Source: Acidobacteriota bacterium
GTDB lineage: Bacteria > Aquificota > Aquificia > Aquificales > Aquificaceae
Reading direction: 5' to 3'
NCBI GenBank assembly: GCA_003696155.1
Contig: RFFP01000017.1
Coordinates: forward strand, 104,202 to 168,201
DNA: 64,000 bases
The position numbers were made by a program, and so were the translations under genes. Numbering within the stretch: position 1 is the first letter of the stretch; each line of letters starts with the position of its first letter. Below, in pieces: positions 1 to 7,762 of the stretch. The notes beneath the pieces are model-generated. The model saw only the letters and a program-made list of their open reading frames with translations, ran no database searches and had not been told where the DNA came from.

Positions 1-498
1 TTCACCAGAGAGCCTTAGTGCTCTCTCGTGGGTTCTGTTCCAGATGTAAACCTCCACACCTTCTAAAAGCAGACCATAGAGTATGGCCCTTGCAGAACCA
101 CCGGCTCCAAGAAGGAGAGCTCTCCTACCTCTTAGCTCGGGCAAGAGCTTTTTAAGGGCTTTTAAGAAACCTACCCAGTCGGTGTTGTAGGCGTGGACAG
201 CTCCATTTTCAAACTTTAGGGTGTTGGCAGAGCCTATAATCTTTGCGTGCTTGTCTGCATGGTCTGCCCAGGATAGAGCCTCCTCCTTGTAAGGCAGTGT
301 GACGTTTGCACCCCTTATTCCAAGAGCCTTAAGACCTTCAAGGGCTACCTTTATATTTTCCGGCTTTACCTCAAAGGGTACATAGACCGCATTTATACCA
401 AAGTGTTCAAAGGCTGAGTTTTGGAAAACGGGAGATAGGGAATGTCTTACAGGAAAGCCTATTATGCAGTATACCTGAGTATCCCCCCTAAGATTCAC
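1..498 (-). CDS. aroE: Shikimate dehydrogenase, C-terminus cut by window edge
   Basis: Reduces 3-dehydroshikimate to shikimate with NADPH in the chorismate pathway. I translated this frame by hand because the ORF track omits it. The N-terminal half shows SLSP (substrate binding), NVTLPYK with the catalytic lysine, GSANTL, YNTDWVGF, then the nucleotide-binding loop LGAGGSARA and the NADP-type WNRT. About 165 residues are present; roughly the last 100 lie beyond position 1. The start is a GTG whose bases overlap the TGA of the upstream nfu gene, which implies translational coupling. It is the last visible gene of the minus-strand sulfur cluster, and its link to that cluster is positional only. 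The identification is firm. Confidence 0.93.
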   Translation of the reverse strand, partial: MNLRGDTQVYCIIGFPVRHSLSPVFQNSAFEHFGINAVYVPFEVKPENIKVALEGLKALGIRGANVTLPYKEEALSWADHADKHAKIIGSANTLKFENGAVHAYNTDWVGFLKALKKLLPELRGRRALLLGAGGSARAILYGLLLEGVEVYIWNRTHERALRLSGE

Positions 499-746
499 GC
501 TATGTTGTACTTAGGTTGCAGTATCTCCACTCTTTTGACCCAATCCAAGTTACCCTTTATTGCCATCTCAACCACATTCTTGACGCTCATGTCCGCTATG
601 GGGCAATCGGTGCATCCACCCTCGAATTGAAGATAAACCTCTCCCTCTTTTATATCTATTACCTTCAGATCTCCGTGGTGCTCCTTCAGAGCTGGCCTAA
701 TTTTTTCAAGCACCTTTTCAACTTCTTTTAGTTCCCTTTCGTCCAT
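495..746 (-). CDS. Nfu-type Fe-S cluster carrier (NifU C-terminal domain)
   Basis: An 83-residue stand-alone NifU C-terminal domain. The family accepts an Fe-S cluster from the IscU scaffold and passes it to client proteins, using a CxxC pair at a dimer interface. Here the pair is C45-T-D-C48, in the usual context after EGG and before PI and a long helix. The length is normal for single-domain Nfu proteins. It sits at the end of an operon that also encodes IscU and TusA, which fits cytoplasmic Fe-S and sulfur trafficking. Its stop overlaps the GTG start of aroE. Specific clients cannot be read from the sequence. Confidence 0.85.
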   Translation of the reverse strand: MDERELKEVEKVLEKIRPALKEHHGDLKVIDIKEGEVYLQFEGGCTDCPIADMSVKNVVEMAIKGNLDWVKRVEILQPKYNIA

Positions 747-747
747 C

Positions 748-984
748 TTACTCCTCCATCTGTCTGACTAAATTTTGTATCTCCTGCCAAAGATTTCCCT
801 GAGCTTCGTCATCTAAGTCCATGAGCCTGCAAAACCCCTTAAGAGTTAGCTTATCTATCACCACATCTTCTATGTCCTCTTCCTCTAATCTGCTGTAGTT
901 ATACTTCATGAGTATTTCCTTTACCCCTGGGCAGTATTCTAAGAGCTCTTTCAGGTTTACATCCAGGCTAAATCTTTCCTTCAT
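748..984 (-). CDS. DUF1858-like small protein
   Basis: A 78-residue protein. I place the start at the ATG that overlaps the tusA stop (ATGA) rather than the longer track start, which would run through tusA. The pattern of VNLKELLEYCP, an aliphatic helix, then LTLKGFCRLMDLD resembles DUF1858, a small helical domain found alone or in front of ScdA/RIC-type iron-repair proteins. The family often has a conserved cysteine region; only scattered cysteines are visible here and no CxxC. Context between TusA and Nfu suggests a role in sulfur or Fe-S handling, which is inference. The function is unknown. Confidence 0.65.
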   Translation of the reverse strand: MKERFSLDVNLKELLEYCPGVKEILMKYNYSRLEEEDIEDVVIDKLTLKGFCRLMDLDDEAQGNLWQEIQNLVRQMEE

Positions 985-1232
985 AGCTCTTTGACCTTCC
1001 TTACAAAAAGGTGGTACTCTCCATCTTCCTCGTACAGACCTAAGAACTCCTGACCTGTTGCCCTGCACCAGGCGGGTATGTCCTCCACCACTCCAGGGTC
1101 GTCGGCCACAAGCTCTAAGACCTGTCCAATGCTCATGGACTTTATCATCTTGGCGGTTTCTGCAATGGGCACAGGACAGAAGGTGCCTACCACGTCGTGC
1201 ACCACATCAGGTTTTAAATTGTCAAGCTCCAT
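981..1232 (-). CDS. TusA-family sulfur carrier
   Basis: An 83-residue TusA/SirA-family protein. The family carries persulfide sulfur on the cysteine of a CPxP motif, present here as C19-P-V-P after VVGTF. In this fold the motif caps the first helix, and the rest (a PGVVEDIPAWCRATG-like segment and a final strand) matches the two-layer alpha/beta domain. TusA proteins feed sulfur to tRNA thiolation or to dissimilatory sulfur oxidation. The gene overlaps the upstream PP-loop gene by 11 nt and the downstream DUF1858-like gene by 4 nt, so tRNA thiolation is an attractive role here, although sulfur oxidation is also possible in Aquificaceae. Confidence 0.87.
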   Translation of the reverse strand: MELDNLKPDVVHDVVGTFCPVPIAETAKMIKSMSIGQVLELVADDPGVVEDIPAWCRATGQEFLGLYEEDGEYHLFVRKVKEL

Positions 1233-2268
1233 GTCTTTCTCCTACTCTGTTATATATTTTAAAGGCTTCTATCAGCAGGTCTTCTGCCGGCTTACCCCAA
1301 AGCTCTAACCCTTTGTCTTGCAGGTTTATCACCACCTCACACTCCTGGTTTTTAGAGTATCTAGCTATTATATCCGCTATGAGCTGTAGCTCTTCCCTAG
1401 GTGGTCTGCCCTTTATAAGAGCAAAGGTCCCCCTCTCGTCCTTTCTGTAAGCGTGAGGGTATAGCTTCTTAAAGCTCTTAAGGAACCGAACCTCTCCCTC
1501 GTTCCTCGCCACTATGAGCTTTGCACCAGAAGGGAGGCGGAAGTGCCTTCCGACGGAGAAGAGTACAAGGTCTTCCCTTGTTATCCTTCCTTCAAAGGAG
1601 AAGGCTTCTCTGAACCTGTAGGCATAATTTTCGTCGGTCAGGTAGCAACAGCCGCCCGCGGGCTGCTCATAGCTCAGTCCATATGTTTTAGCAAGTTCTA
1701 TCTGCCTCTTCCTTCCCCTACCTCTTATACCCAGGAGCTTTTCACGGTCCACCCATCCCAAACCTTCGGGTATGGTAATTGGTAGGAGTTTGGCAGAAAG
1801 AGGTCTGAGGATATAACCCTCAAGCCCTGCCTCTCTCTCTATAAATATGAGCCTTTCAAAGGTTTGGCTCATAGGCCTTTGCCCTAGTACCTCACCAGTT
1901 ATCACAAAGTGGTACCCTTCACTTTCCATAAACTCCCTTGCCTTCTTTAGCATAAATATCCTGCAGTCTACACAGGGGTTTACGCTTTTCCCATACCCAT
2001 GTTTTGGGTTTAAAACTATGTCAAAGTATTCTGTGGATATGTCCACCACCTCTATGGGGACTTTGAGCTGGGCTGCCGCCCTTAAGGCAGGATTGACATA
2101 CTGCGACCCGTCTTCTCTCCTCAGGCCAAGGCGTCTTTTGTGTTCCGTTATACAAAAACCCGTGTAAAAATGAAGTGCCTTTATATCAACGCCTTGGTCC
2201 TGAAGGAGGCGGACCGCTAAGGAGCTATCCAGACCCCCAGAGAGAAGAGCAACAGCCCTTATCTTCAT
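1222..2268 (-). CDS. PP-loop ATPase, MnmA/ThiI-like tRNA thiolation enzyme
   Basis: A 348-residue PP-loop protein with the ATP-pyrophosphatase signature SGGLDSS at residues 10-16. A later NPCVDC segment resembles the MnmA NPCxxC catalytic region, and QPAGGCC lies mid-protein. Enzymes of this type adenylate a tRNA uridine and replace oxygen with sulfur from a carrier. The C-terminal third, with repeated basic and aliphatic patches after LIVARNEGE, is not a standard MnmA barrel and resembles the accessory domain of proteins often annotated as thiouridylate methyltransferases. Overlap with iscU upstream and tusA downstream supports sulfur relay to RNA. The exact modified nucleoside is not determinable. 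Confidence 0.75.
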   Translation of the reverse strand: MKIRAVALLSGGLDSSLAVRLLQDQGVDIKALHFYTGFCITEHKRRLGLRREDGSQYVNPALRAAAQLKVPIEVVDISTEYFDIVLNPKHGYGKSVNPCVDCRIFMLKKAREFMESEGYHFVITGEVLGQRPMSQTFERLIFIEREAGLEGYILRPLSAKLLPITIPEGLGWVDREKLLGIRGRGRKRQIELAKTYGLSYEQPAGGCCYLTDENYAYRFREAFSFEGRITREDLVLFSVGRHFRLPSGAKLIVARNEGEVRFLKSFKKLYPHAYRKDERGTFALIKGRPPREELQLIADIIARYSKNQECEVVINLQDKGLELWGKPAEDLLIEAFKIYNRVGERHGA

Positions 2269-2726
2269 GTGGACAGGAATTCAAACTCCCTGCTTTCTTC
2301 CTCTTCCTCCTCGTAGCAGTCGGGTATCTTCATTGCCTCTTCTACCCTTCCCTGCTTTAGGAGGTAGTCCCTTATGGCCACGTGCAAGGTCTCAAGCCCA
2401 AGGTTAGTGCAGTGTATCTTCTGGGGTGGAAGCCCTCCAAGCTCGTCAAAGATATCCTTATAGGTGAGATTAAGAGCGTAGCTTATGGGCTTGCCCTTTA
2501 TCATCTCCGTCAGTTGAGAAGAGACCGCTATGGCAGAGCCACAGCCAAAGGTCTTAAATCTAACATCCTCTATAATTTCCGTTTCTGGGTTTATCTTAAG
2601 GGTAAAGAGCATGGCATCTCCACAGGCAGGATTACCACACTGCCCTATGGCATTGGCTTCCTCTAAAACACCCACGTTCCTCGGGTTCAAAAAGTGGTCT
2701 AAAACTTTCTCGCTGTATTCAAACAT
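2265..2726 (-). CDS. iscU: Fe-S cluster scaffold IscU/NifU N-terminal type
   Basis: A 153-residue scaffold on which Fe-S clusters are assembled from cysteine-desulfurase sulfur. The conserved ligands are in place: C35 in GNPACGD with the partner D37, C62 in FGCGSAIA, and C106 in HCTNLGLETL. After the core is an acidic tail with a run of glutamates and a final EFEFLST, longer than a minimal IscU. No desulfurase gene is next to it in the window. The start has a strong Shine-Dalgarno (AAGGAGGTG) and is the first gene of the minus-strand sulfur operon, overlapping the PP-loop gene by 4 nt. Confidence 0.92.
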   Translation of the reverse strand: MFEYSEKVLDHFLNPRNVGVLEEANAIGQCGNPACGDAMLFTLKINPETEIIEDVRFKTFGCGSAIAVSSQLTEMIKGKPISYALNLTYKDIFDELGGLPPQKIHCTNLGLETLHVAIRDYLLKQGRVEEAMKIPDCYEEEEEESREFEFLST

Positions 2727-2751
2727 CTTAACACCTCCTTAACTTTGATGG

Positions 2752-2757
2752 ATTATA
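2752..2757 (-). promoter_or_regulatory. Probable -10 box for the iscU operon
   Basis: Read on minus, TATAAT lies about 25 bases before the iscU ATG, followed by an untranslated stretch with AAGGAGGTG. No convincing -35 hexamer is seen at the expected distance, so the call rests on the -10 and the position. Confidence 0.4.
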
Positions 2758-2793
2758 ATATGGAAACTTCTGAAAGACTTGCTATGACCTTTA

Positions 2794-3480
2794 TCAAAGA
2801 TACAGCCTAAGTAACTCTTCAAAGCTCTTACTCAGACGGTGGTCATCATGGAGCTCTTTGCAAAGCTTTACCTTAACCTCATTGCAGAAGAGCCTTGAAT
2901 GATCCACTGGAACCACACTGTCCTGTTTGCCATGGAACAGGTAAAGCTCGTAGGGAATATCTCTTGGAAAGTCCACCTCATTGCCCCTTAGTATCTCATA
3001 TCCTCTTTCCAGTATATCCCTTGCAAACTCCCTATTTATGGTGAGTTCCAGCCCTGTTTCGCACTCCACTATGTGGAGCTCCTCCTTTCCTTCGAGCCAC
3101 CCTTTGCATCCTTCCTCCCCTCCGGCTTCCTGAACTGTAAGACTTAGAGTTGAATAGGAGGGAGCAAAAAGGAAGACCTTGGTAACAGTTTCAGGTCTGT
3201 AAAACTTCAGGTAGTTAAGAGCTACATAGCCACCGTGGGAGCTCCCGGACAGCCAAACCTCACCAAACTTTTGAGAAAATCCCTTAACCAGAGCATCGAG
3301 CACCTCGAGGGTTTCAGTTGTGGTACTTTTGTGGTATTCCATATCCATGGCGAAGAAAGAGAACCTGCCCTCCTTAGCTTTCTTTCTGAGAAGCTCCACT
3401 TTGGAACCACTTACGTTGCTGGCAAAGCCATGGAGGTGTATTAAAATAACCTTGGGATTGGTGTTTTCAAAGATGAACAT
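2794..3480 (-). CDS. Alpha/beta hydrolase, small serine esterase type
   Basis: A 228-residue protein with a compact alpha/beta-hydrolase layout: an early strand and oxyanion region HLHGFASN, the nucleophile elbow G79-S-S-H-G-G with S81 as candidate nucleophile, an acid in GKQDSVVP near residue 190, and a histidine in DDHRL near residue 213. No signal peptide is seen, so it should be cytoplasmic. The substrate is unknown; the YqiA/UPF0227-like small hydrolases are the nearest type by layout. It is monocistronic, and its 5' end overlaps the divergent neighbour by 8 nt. Confidence 0.72.
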   Translation of the reverse strand: MFIFENTNPKVILIHLHGFASNVSGSKVELLRKKAKEGRFSFFAMDMEYHKSTTTETLEVLDALVKGFSQKFGEVWLSGSSHGGYVALNYLKFYRPETVTKVFLFAPSYSTLSLTVQEAGGEEGCKGWLEGKEELHIVECETGLELTINREFARDILERGYEILRGNEVDFPRDIPYELYLFHGKQDSVVPVDHSRLFCNEVKVKLCKELHDDHRLSKSFEELLRLYL

Positions 3481-4051
3481 AAAAGAAATTATAGGAGATT
3501 TAGAGGTCCGTAGAAAGCTCTTTCATATGTTGGCCATTTCTCTTTGGCTTGTACCTTTGCGGTTTTTTAACGGCTCTCTACTCTACATTACCTTCCTAAT
3601 GGTGCTGATTCTCAATTACATGACCGTGCTAGGCGTTGGAAAGGACATGTTTAAACTTTACTATCGCATGGTCTACTTTCTAGAAAGAGAGAGGAACTAC
3701 CAAAAACCTTCTATACAAGCCTTGTGGGCAAATCTGGGCATATTCCTTAGCTTTCTTCTCTTTGGAAGGGAGTGCGCTATGGTTAGCACCCTAGTGCTCG
3801 CTGTGGGGGATGCCTTTGCAAGCATTGTGGGCATGAGGTACGGAAGGAAAAGGATATGGGAAAACAGAACTCTCGAGGGTTCGGTAGCCTTCTTTTTTTC
3901 AAGCTTTCTCGTAATACTTCCTCTTATTGGCTTTTGGAAGGCACTTCTTATAGCCTTTGCCTCTGCCCTTTCTGAAGTCGTGCCTGTAAGGCTGGATGAC
4001 AACCTTATTGTTCCCCTTGTATCTGCTTTGGTCTGTGGGCTTGCAACATGA
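3473..4051 (+). CDS. Dolichol kinase/CDP-type prenol kinase-like membrane protein
   Basis: I choose the internal ATG at 3473 (192 residues); the longer track start would lie inside the opposite hydrolase. The protein opens with EVRRKLFHM, typical of the SEC59/DGK1/phosphatidate-cytidylyltransferase group, followed by several membrane helices, GDAFASIVGMRYG, and a TLEGSVAFF segment that matches the CTP-binding region of that group. These enzymes phosphorylate a prenol or diacylglycerol with CTP. Polyprenol recycling for cell-wall synthesis is an inference from its ATGA overlap with murB. No ordinary promoter space separates it from the divergent hydrolase. Confidence 0.7.
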   Translation: MNIKEIIGDLEVRRKLFHMLAISLWLVPLRFFNGSLLYITFLMVLILNYMTVLGVGKDMFKLYYRMVYFLERERNYQKPSIQALWANLGIFLSFLLFGRECAMVSTLVLAVGDAFASIVGMRYGRKRIWENRTLEGSVAFFFSSFLVILPLIGFWKALLIAFASALSEVVPVRLDDNLIVPLVSALVCGLAT

Positions 4052-4938
4052 TACTAAGGGGAGTTTCTCTTTCACCGTATACAACTATAGGTATTGGTGG
4101 TATTGGAAGCTATTTTGCTCTGCCAAAGGACCTTGAAGAGCTCAGATACGTTCTGGACTTTGCAAAGGACAGAGGGCTTTCCATCTTTCCCCTTGGGAGG
4201 GGTGCAAACACCATATTCGGGGACTTTGATGGCCTTGTTGTCAGCATGAAAAACTTTAGAGAACTCAGGGTAAAGGAAAGGGATAACCTGTTCTACGTGT
4301 GGGCAGGTAGCGGAGTTCCTCTGAAGGAACTGGTGAGGATAGCTTTAAAAGAAGATCTGGACGGTATGTACAAGCTTGCAGGCTTTCCAGCCACAGTTGG
4401 TGGCGCCGTAGCTATGAACGCCGGAGCTTTTGGCTATGAGATAAGCCAGCATCTCAAAAGGGTCATCTTTTTAGACTGGGATGGTCAGATTCAGACGGCT
4501 AACAGGGAGGAGCTAACCTTTGCCTATAGGTCTTCTCCCTTTCCTGAGCTGGGTATAGTTGTGAATGCGGAGTTTGTCTTTCCGAAAGCTGATTACCGTA
4601 CAAAGCAGGAGTACTCAGTCATAAGGAGCAGGAGGAAAGCAACCCAGCCTATAAACCTTCCAACCTGCGGTTCCACCTTTAAAAACCCGCCTGGTGAATA
4701 CGCTGGAAGGCTTCTTGAAAAGGTAGGCATGAGGGGCTATAGAGTGGGTGGGGTTTCCTTTTCTGAAAAGCATGCCAACTTCCTTGTGAACTTAGGCGGT
4801 GGAACCTATGAGCAGGTTGTTAGAATATTGGAAGAAGCCAAAAAAAGAGTATACGAGGAGTTTGGGATAGAACTTCAGGAGGAGGTAAGGCTGGTTGAGA
4901 GTGGTAGTCCTTATGGGTGGAAGGTCTGCGGAACGTGA
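4048..4938 (+). CDS. murB: UDP-N-acetylenolpyruvoylglucosamine reductase
   Basis: A 296-residue FAD enzyme that reduces UDP-GlcNAc-enolpyruvate to UDP-MurNAc in peptidoglycan synthesis. The FAD-binding region shows PLGRGANTI, a VWAGSGVPL segment, and AGFPATVGGAVAMNAGAFG. The C-terminal domain has RKATQP, CGSTFKNPPGEYAGRLLE (the serine/lysine substrate loop) and SEKHANFLVN. The length and order fit a short-type MurB lacking the extra loop of the E. coli enzyme. Its start overlaps the preceding stop by 4 nt, and the last 44 nt are shared with ddl in another frame. Confidence 0.95.
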   Translation: MILRGVSLSPYTTIGIGGIGSYFALPKDLEELRYVLDFAKDRGLSIFPLGRGANTIFGDFDGLVVSMKNFRELRVKERDNLFYVWAGSGVPLKELVRIALKEDLDGMYKLAGFPATVGGAVAMNAGAFGYEISQHLKRVIFLDWDGQIQTANREELTFAYRSSPFPELGIVVNAEFVFPKADYRTKQEYSVIRSRRKATQPINLPTCGSTFKNPPGEYAGRLLEKVGMRGYRVGGVSFSEKHANFLVNLGGGTYEQVVRILEEAKKRVYEEFGIELQEEVRLVESGSPYGWKVCGT

Positions 4939-5770
4939 AATATCCTTGAGGAGCGGTCGGGCTATTCTGAAAGCCCTTGAGGAGCTCGGGCACGAGGTTT
5001 TTCCCCTTGACCTAACAGATGACCTATGCCAGAAACTTGTGGAGATAAGGCCTGATAAGGTCTTTATTGCCCTTCACGGCACTTACGGAGAGGACGGTAG
5101 AGTTCAGGGTCTTCTGGATGTGCTTAGAATTCCCTATGTGGGCTCGGGTGTTCTCGGAAGTGCCTTGGCAATGGACAAAGATATGACAAAGAAGGTGCTC
5201 AGCTTTCATCACATAAAAACACCCAGGTGGAAAGTAATAAGGTCTGAAAAGGATGACATACACTGGGAAGGCTATCCAGCGGTTGTTAAACCTGCTGACC
5301 AGGGCTCAAGCGTCGGCCTTTATATTGTGAATAGCCCAGAGGAAGCAAAAGAAGCTGTAAAAAATTGCCTCCAATTTTCAAGAAAGGTCATGATAGAGGA
5401 ATTTATAGACGGTGTGGATATAACGGTGGGTATACTTGGAGAAGAGGCCTTACCACCCATAGAGATAAGGCCTGTGAAGGGTGTATATGACTACGAAAGT
5501 AAGTATACCAAGGGTCTGACCGAGTACGTATTCCTAGAAGACGAAAGTTTAGTAAGAAAACTGCAGGATATGGCCCTTGAGGTTCACAGAGCCCTTGAGC
5601 TTAAGGACCTTTCAAGGATAGATTTTAGGCTTTCCAGAGATAGCGTGCCCTACGTACTTGAGGTGAATACCATCCCTGGCATGACGGACCTTAGCCTATT
5701 TCCAATGGCATGTAGAAAAGCTGGTATTGAGTTTAAAGTTTTATTAAATATGTTATTATATTTAAAGTAA
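4895..5770 (+). CDS. ddl: D-alanine--D-alanine ligase
   Basis: A 291-residue ATP-grasp ligase making the D-Ala-D-Ala dipeptide. Visible are LMGGRSAEREISLRSG at the N-terminus, ALHGTYGEDGRVQG, a phosphate loop QGSSVGL, EEFIDGVDITVG, and the metal-binding DFR and LEVNTIPGMT region. The start is TTG at 4895, 44 nt inside murB; a later start would remove the conserved GGRSAE loop, so the deep overlap appears real and suggests coupled translation. It ends in TAATG, overlapping ftsQ by one base. Confidence 0.95.
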   Translation: MRVVVLMGGRSAEREISLRSGRAILKALEELGHEVFPLDLTDDLCQKLVEIRPDKVFIALHGTYGEDGRVQGLLDVLRIPYVGSGVLGSALAMDKDMTKKVLSFHHIKTPRWKVIRSEKDDIHWEGYPAVVKPADQGSSVGLYIVNSPEEAKEAVKNCLQFSRKVMIEEFIDGVDITVGILGEEALPPIEIRPVKGVYDYESKYTKGLTEYVFLEDESLVRKLQDMALEVHRALELKDLSRIDFRLSRDSVPYVLEVNTIPGMTDLSLFPMACRKAGIEFKVLLNMLLYLK

Positions 5771-6495
5771 TGGGGGGAAAAAATAAGAAAAAAAAGGGGC
5801 GTTTTGTAGAATATGCATTAGCCATATTATGGCTATTCTCCGCTGGTCTTGGCGGTTTTTTTGTGCCTCACTTCACTGACAGCATCCCTTTCTTTAAGGT
5901 TAAAAGGGTTTATGTGGAGGGAACGGAAACCATCCCCCCAGCCCTGATTGCAGAGGAAATCAGTAGACTTAAAAACAACTGGATTTTTATCAACAGTGGA
6001 ATACTGTTTAGTAATATAAATAAAAAAACCGGTAATGCGGTAAAGAACGTAAAGCTAGAAAGAATTTTTACAAGGGAAGGGGTAGAACTAAGGGTAAAGA
6101 TAGAGGAGAGAAAACCCTTTGTAACGGTTATAAGGGACGGTGATGTTATATTTTTTGATAGAGATGGTTTTTCCTTTCAGTCTCCTTATACAGATCAAAC
6201 GGAACCCCTATTTTACACTCATGATTTGGAACTCATAAAAGAAAATTTTGACAGTGTTAAATATATTATGGAGGTAATAGGTAGAGTGGAGCATATTAGC
6301 GAAGCATATGTTACAAATATTAACACCCTTATATACACGAAGGAAGGTCTAAAGATAGTGCTTCCATCTCTTGTGTCTCTGGAGAAAGAGGATGTGAATA
6401 GAATATTAAAGGTCTATAATATAGGTATGGGGGTAAGAGAGATAGATTTGAGTAATCACGGTTTTGCAATAATAAGAGGTGGAGATATGAAATGA
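5770..6495 (+). CDS. ftsQ: FtsQ/DivIB-type cell division protein
   Basis: A 241-residue bitopic protein: a short basic cytoplasmic tail (GKNKKKKGR), one membrane helix at about residues 14-34, then a POTRA-like domain beginning FFKVKRVYVEGTETIP. FtsQ connects early and late divisome proteins. Sequence conservation in this family is low, so the call leans on topology, the POTRA start and the position directly before ftsA and ftsZ. The region from 5,760 to 6,500 is more A/T-rich than its neighbours, with homopolymer A runs. It overlaps ftsA by 4 nt. Confidence 0.8.
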   Translation: MGGKNKKKKGRFVEYALAILWLFSAGLGGFFVPHFTDSIPFFKVKRVYVEGTETIPPALIAEEISRLKNNWIFINSGILFSNINKKTGNAVKNVKLERIFTREGVELRVKIEERKPFVTVIRDGDVIFFDRDGFSFQSPYTDQTEPLFYTHDLELIKENFDSVKYIMEVIGRVEHISEAYVTNINTLIYTKEGLKIVLPSLVSLEKEDVNRILKVYNIGMGVREIDLSNHGFAIIRGGDMK

Positions 6496-7742
6496 AGCTT
6501 ATAACTGCTCTTGATATGGGCACCAGTAAGGTTGTGGCTCTTGCTGGTGAGATAGATACCTTTGGAGACATACACATAATAGGTGTGGGGGAAACCCCAT
6601 CAAAGGGCATAGATAGGGGTTACATAACAAGGCTTGACCTTGCAGTTAACTCTGTACTAACGGCCTTGAAAGAGGCCCAAGAGATGGCTGGGGCCAAGCT
6701 TAGCGGTGCAGTGCTGGGAATTTCAGGACCCACGCTAAAAAGTCAGAATGAGAGGGATACGGTCAGCATAGCCTCCCATCCCGTTGAGATAGACTACACA
6801 CACATAGAGAGGATAATAGATAGGGCTATTATGAGAGCCAGAGAAGAAGGCTATGAGATAGTAAGTGCCATACCCAGGAGATTCATATTGGATGAGCAAG
6901 AGGGTGTTATGGACCCCATAGGCCTGCTCGGTTCAAAGCTCAGTGCCGAGGTCCATGTTATAAAGGTTGGTGCAAGTCTGCTAAAAAATATAGAAAAGGT
7001 CCTTCATAATGCAGGACTTAACGTCATAGACCGCTTTTTATCTCCCCTTGCCTCTTCCGAGGCAGTTCTCACTAGCGAGGAAAAGGAAGAAGGTGCCCTA
7101 ATGCTTGACATGGGGGCGGGACTTACAGACTTTGTCGTCTTTTTGGATGGGTCTGTGCTTCTCACGGGAAGTGTTCCCATGGGTGGGATGAATATAACAA
7201 AGGATATAGCCCACTTTATGAAGATAAACAACGAGCAGGCAGAGAGGATAAAGATAGAAAGCGGATACGCCATCGCCGACCTTGTGAACGAAGCTGAGAG
7301 GATTAAGATAAAACCCAGAGGAGAAGAGAAGGAGATAACGGTAAGTAGAAAACAGCTCGCTGAGGTTATACAGATAAGGCTGGAGGAGATCATGGAGAGG
7401 GTTTCTGAGGCCTTAAACTCCCAGGGTGTAAGTCTTGACTCTATAAATGCTGGTATAGTCATTACCGGTGGTTGTGCCAAGCTTGCAGGCATAAAGGAAT
7501 TATTAGAGAGATACTTTGACCTACCTGTGAGGATAGGCCATCCCATGGGGGTGATAGGTTTGAAGGAAAAAGTGCAAGACCCGACGTATGCAACCTCTGT
7601 GGGGCTTTTAAAACTTGCCCATAAAAGCTTATATATGGAGAAGACACACCATGCAGCGCAGGAAAAAGGTGCGGAACAAAACAGTCTGAGCCTTTCAAGG
7701 TTCATTGAAAGGGTTAGGTCCTTTTTTAAGGACATACTTTAA
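6492..7742 (+). CDS. ftsA: Cell division protein FtsA
   Basis: A 416-residue actin-family ATPase that tethers FtsZ to the membrane. The N-terminal phosphate loop LDMGTSKVVAL, the phosphate-2 region LDMGAGLTDFVVF and the adenosine loop ITGGCAKLAG are all present, with the 1C-type insert between residues 80 and 160. A C-terminal amphipathic helix (SLSRFIERVRSFFKDIL) is in the right place for the membrane-targeting sequence. It is 20 nt upstream of ftsZ and overlaps ftsQ by 4 nt. Confidence 0.96.
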   Translation: MKLITALDMGTSKVVALAGEIDTFGDIHIIGVGETPSKGIDRGYITRLDLAVNSVLTALKEAQEMAGAKLSGAVLGISGPTLKSQNERDTVSIASHPVEIDYTHIERIIDRAIMRAREEGYEIVSAIPRRFILDEQEGVMDPIGLLGSKLSAEVHVIKVGASLLKNIEKVLHNAGLNVIDRFLSPLASSEAVLTSEEKEEGALMLDMGAGLTDFVVFLDGSVLLTGSVPMGGMNITKDIAHFMKINNEQAERIKIESGYAIADLVNEAERIKIKPRGEEKEITVSRKQLAEVIQIRLEEIMERVSEALNSQGVSLDSINAGIVITGGCAKLAGIKELLERYFDLPVRIGHPMGVIGLKEKVQDPTYATSVGLLKLAHKSLYMEKTHHAAQEKGAEQNSLSLSRFIERVRSFFKDIL

Positions 7743-7762
7743 GAAGAAAGGAGGTGTAAAGC

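Noticed and set aside
985-1068. Longer start of the DUF1858-like ORF
   Set aside because: It translates tusA in another frame. The ATGA overlap start gives a normal small domain.
3320-3472. N-terminal extension of the dolichol-kinase-like ORF in the track
   Set aside because: It lies within the opposite hydrolase gene, and the family match begins at EVRRKLF shortly after the ATG at 3473.
7004-7735. 243-residue minus ORF inside ftsA
   Set aside because: It is a long antisense shadow of a conserved gene; its serine- and isoleucine-rich composition reflects the opposite strand's codons.
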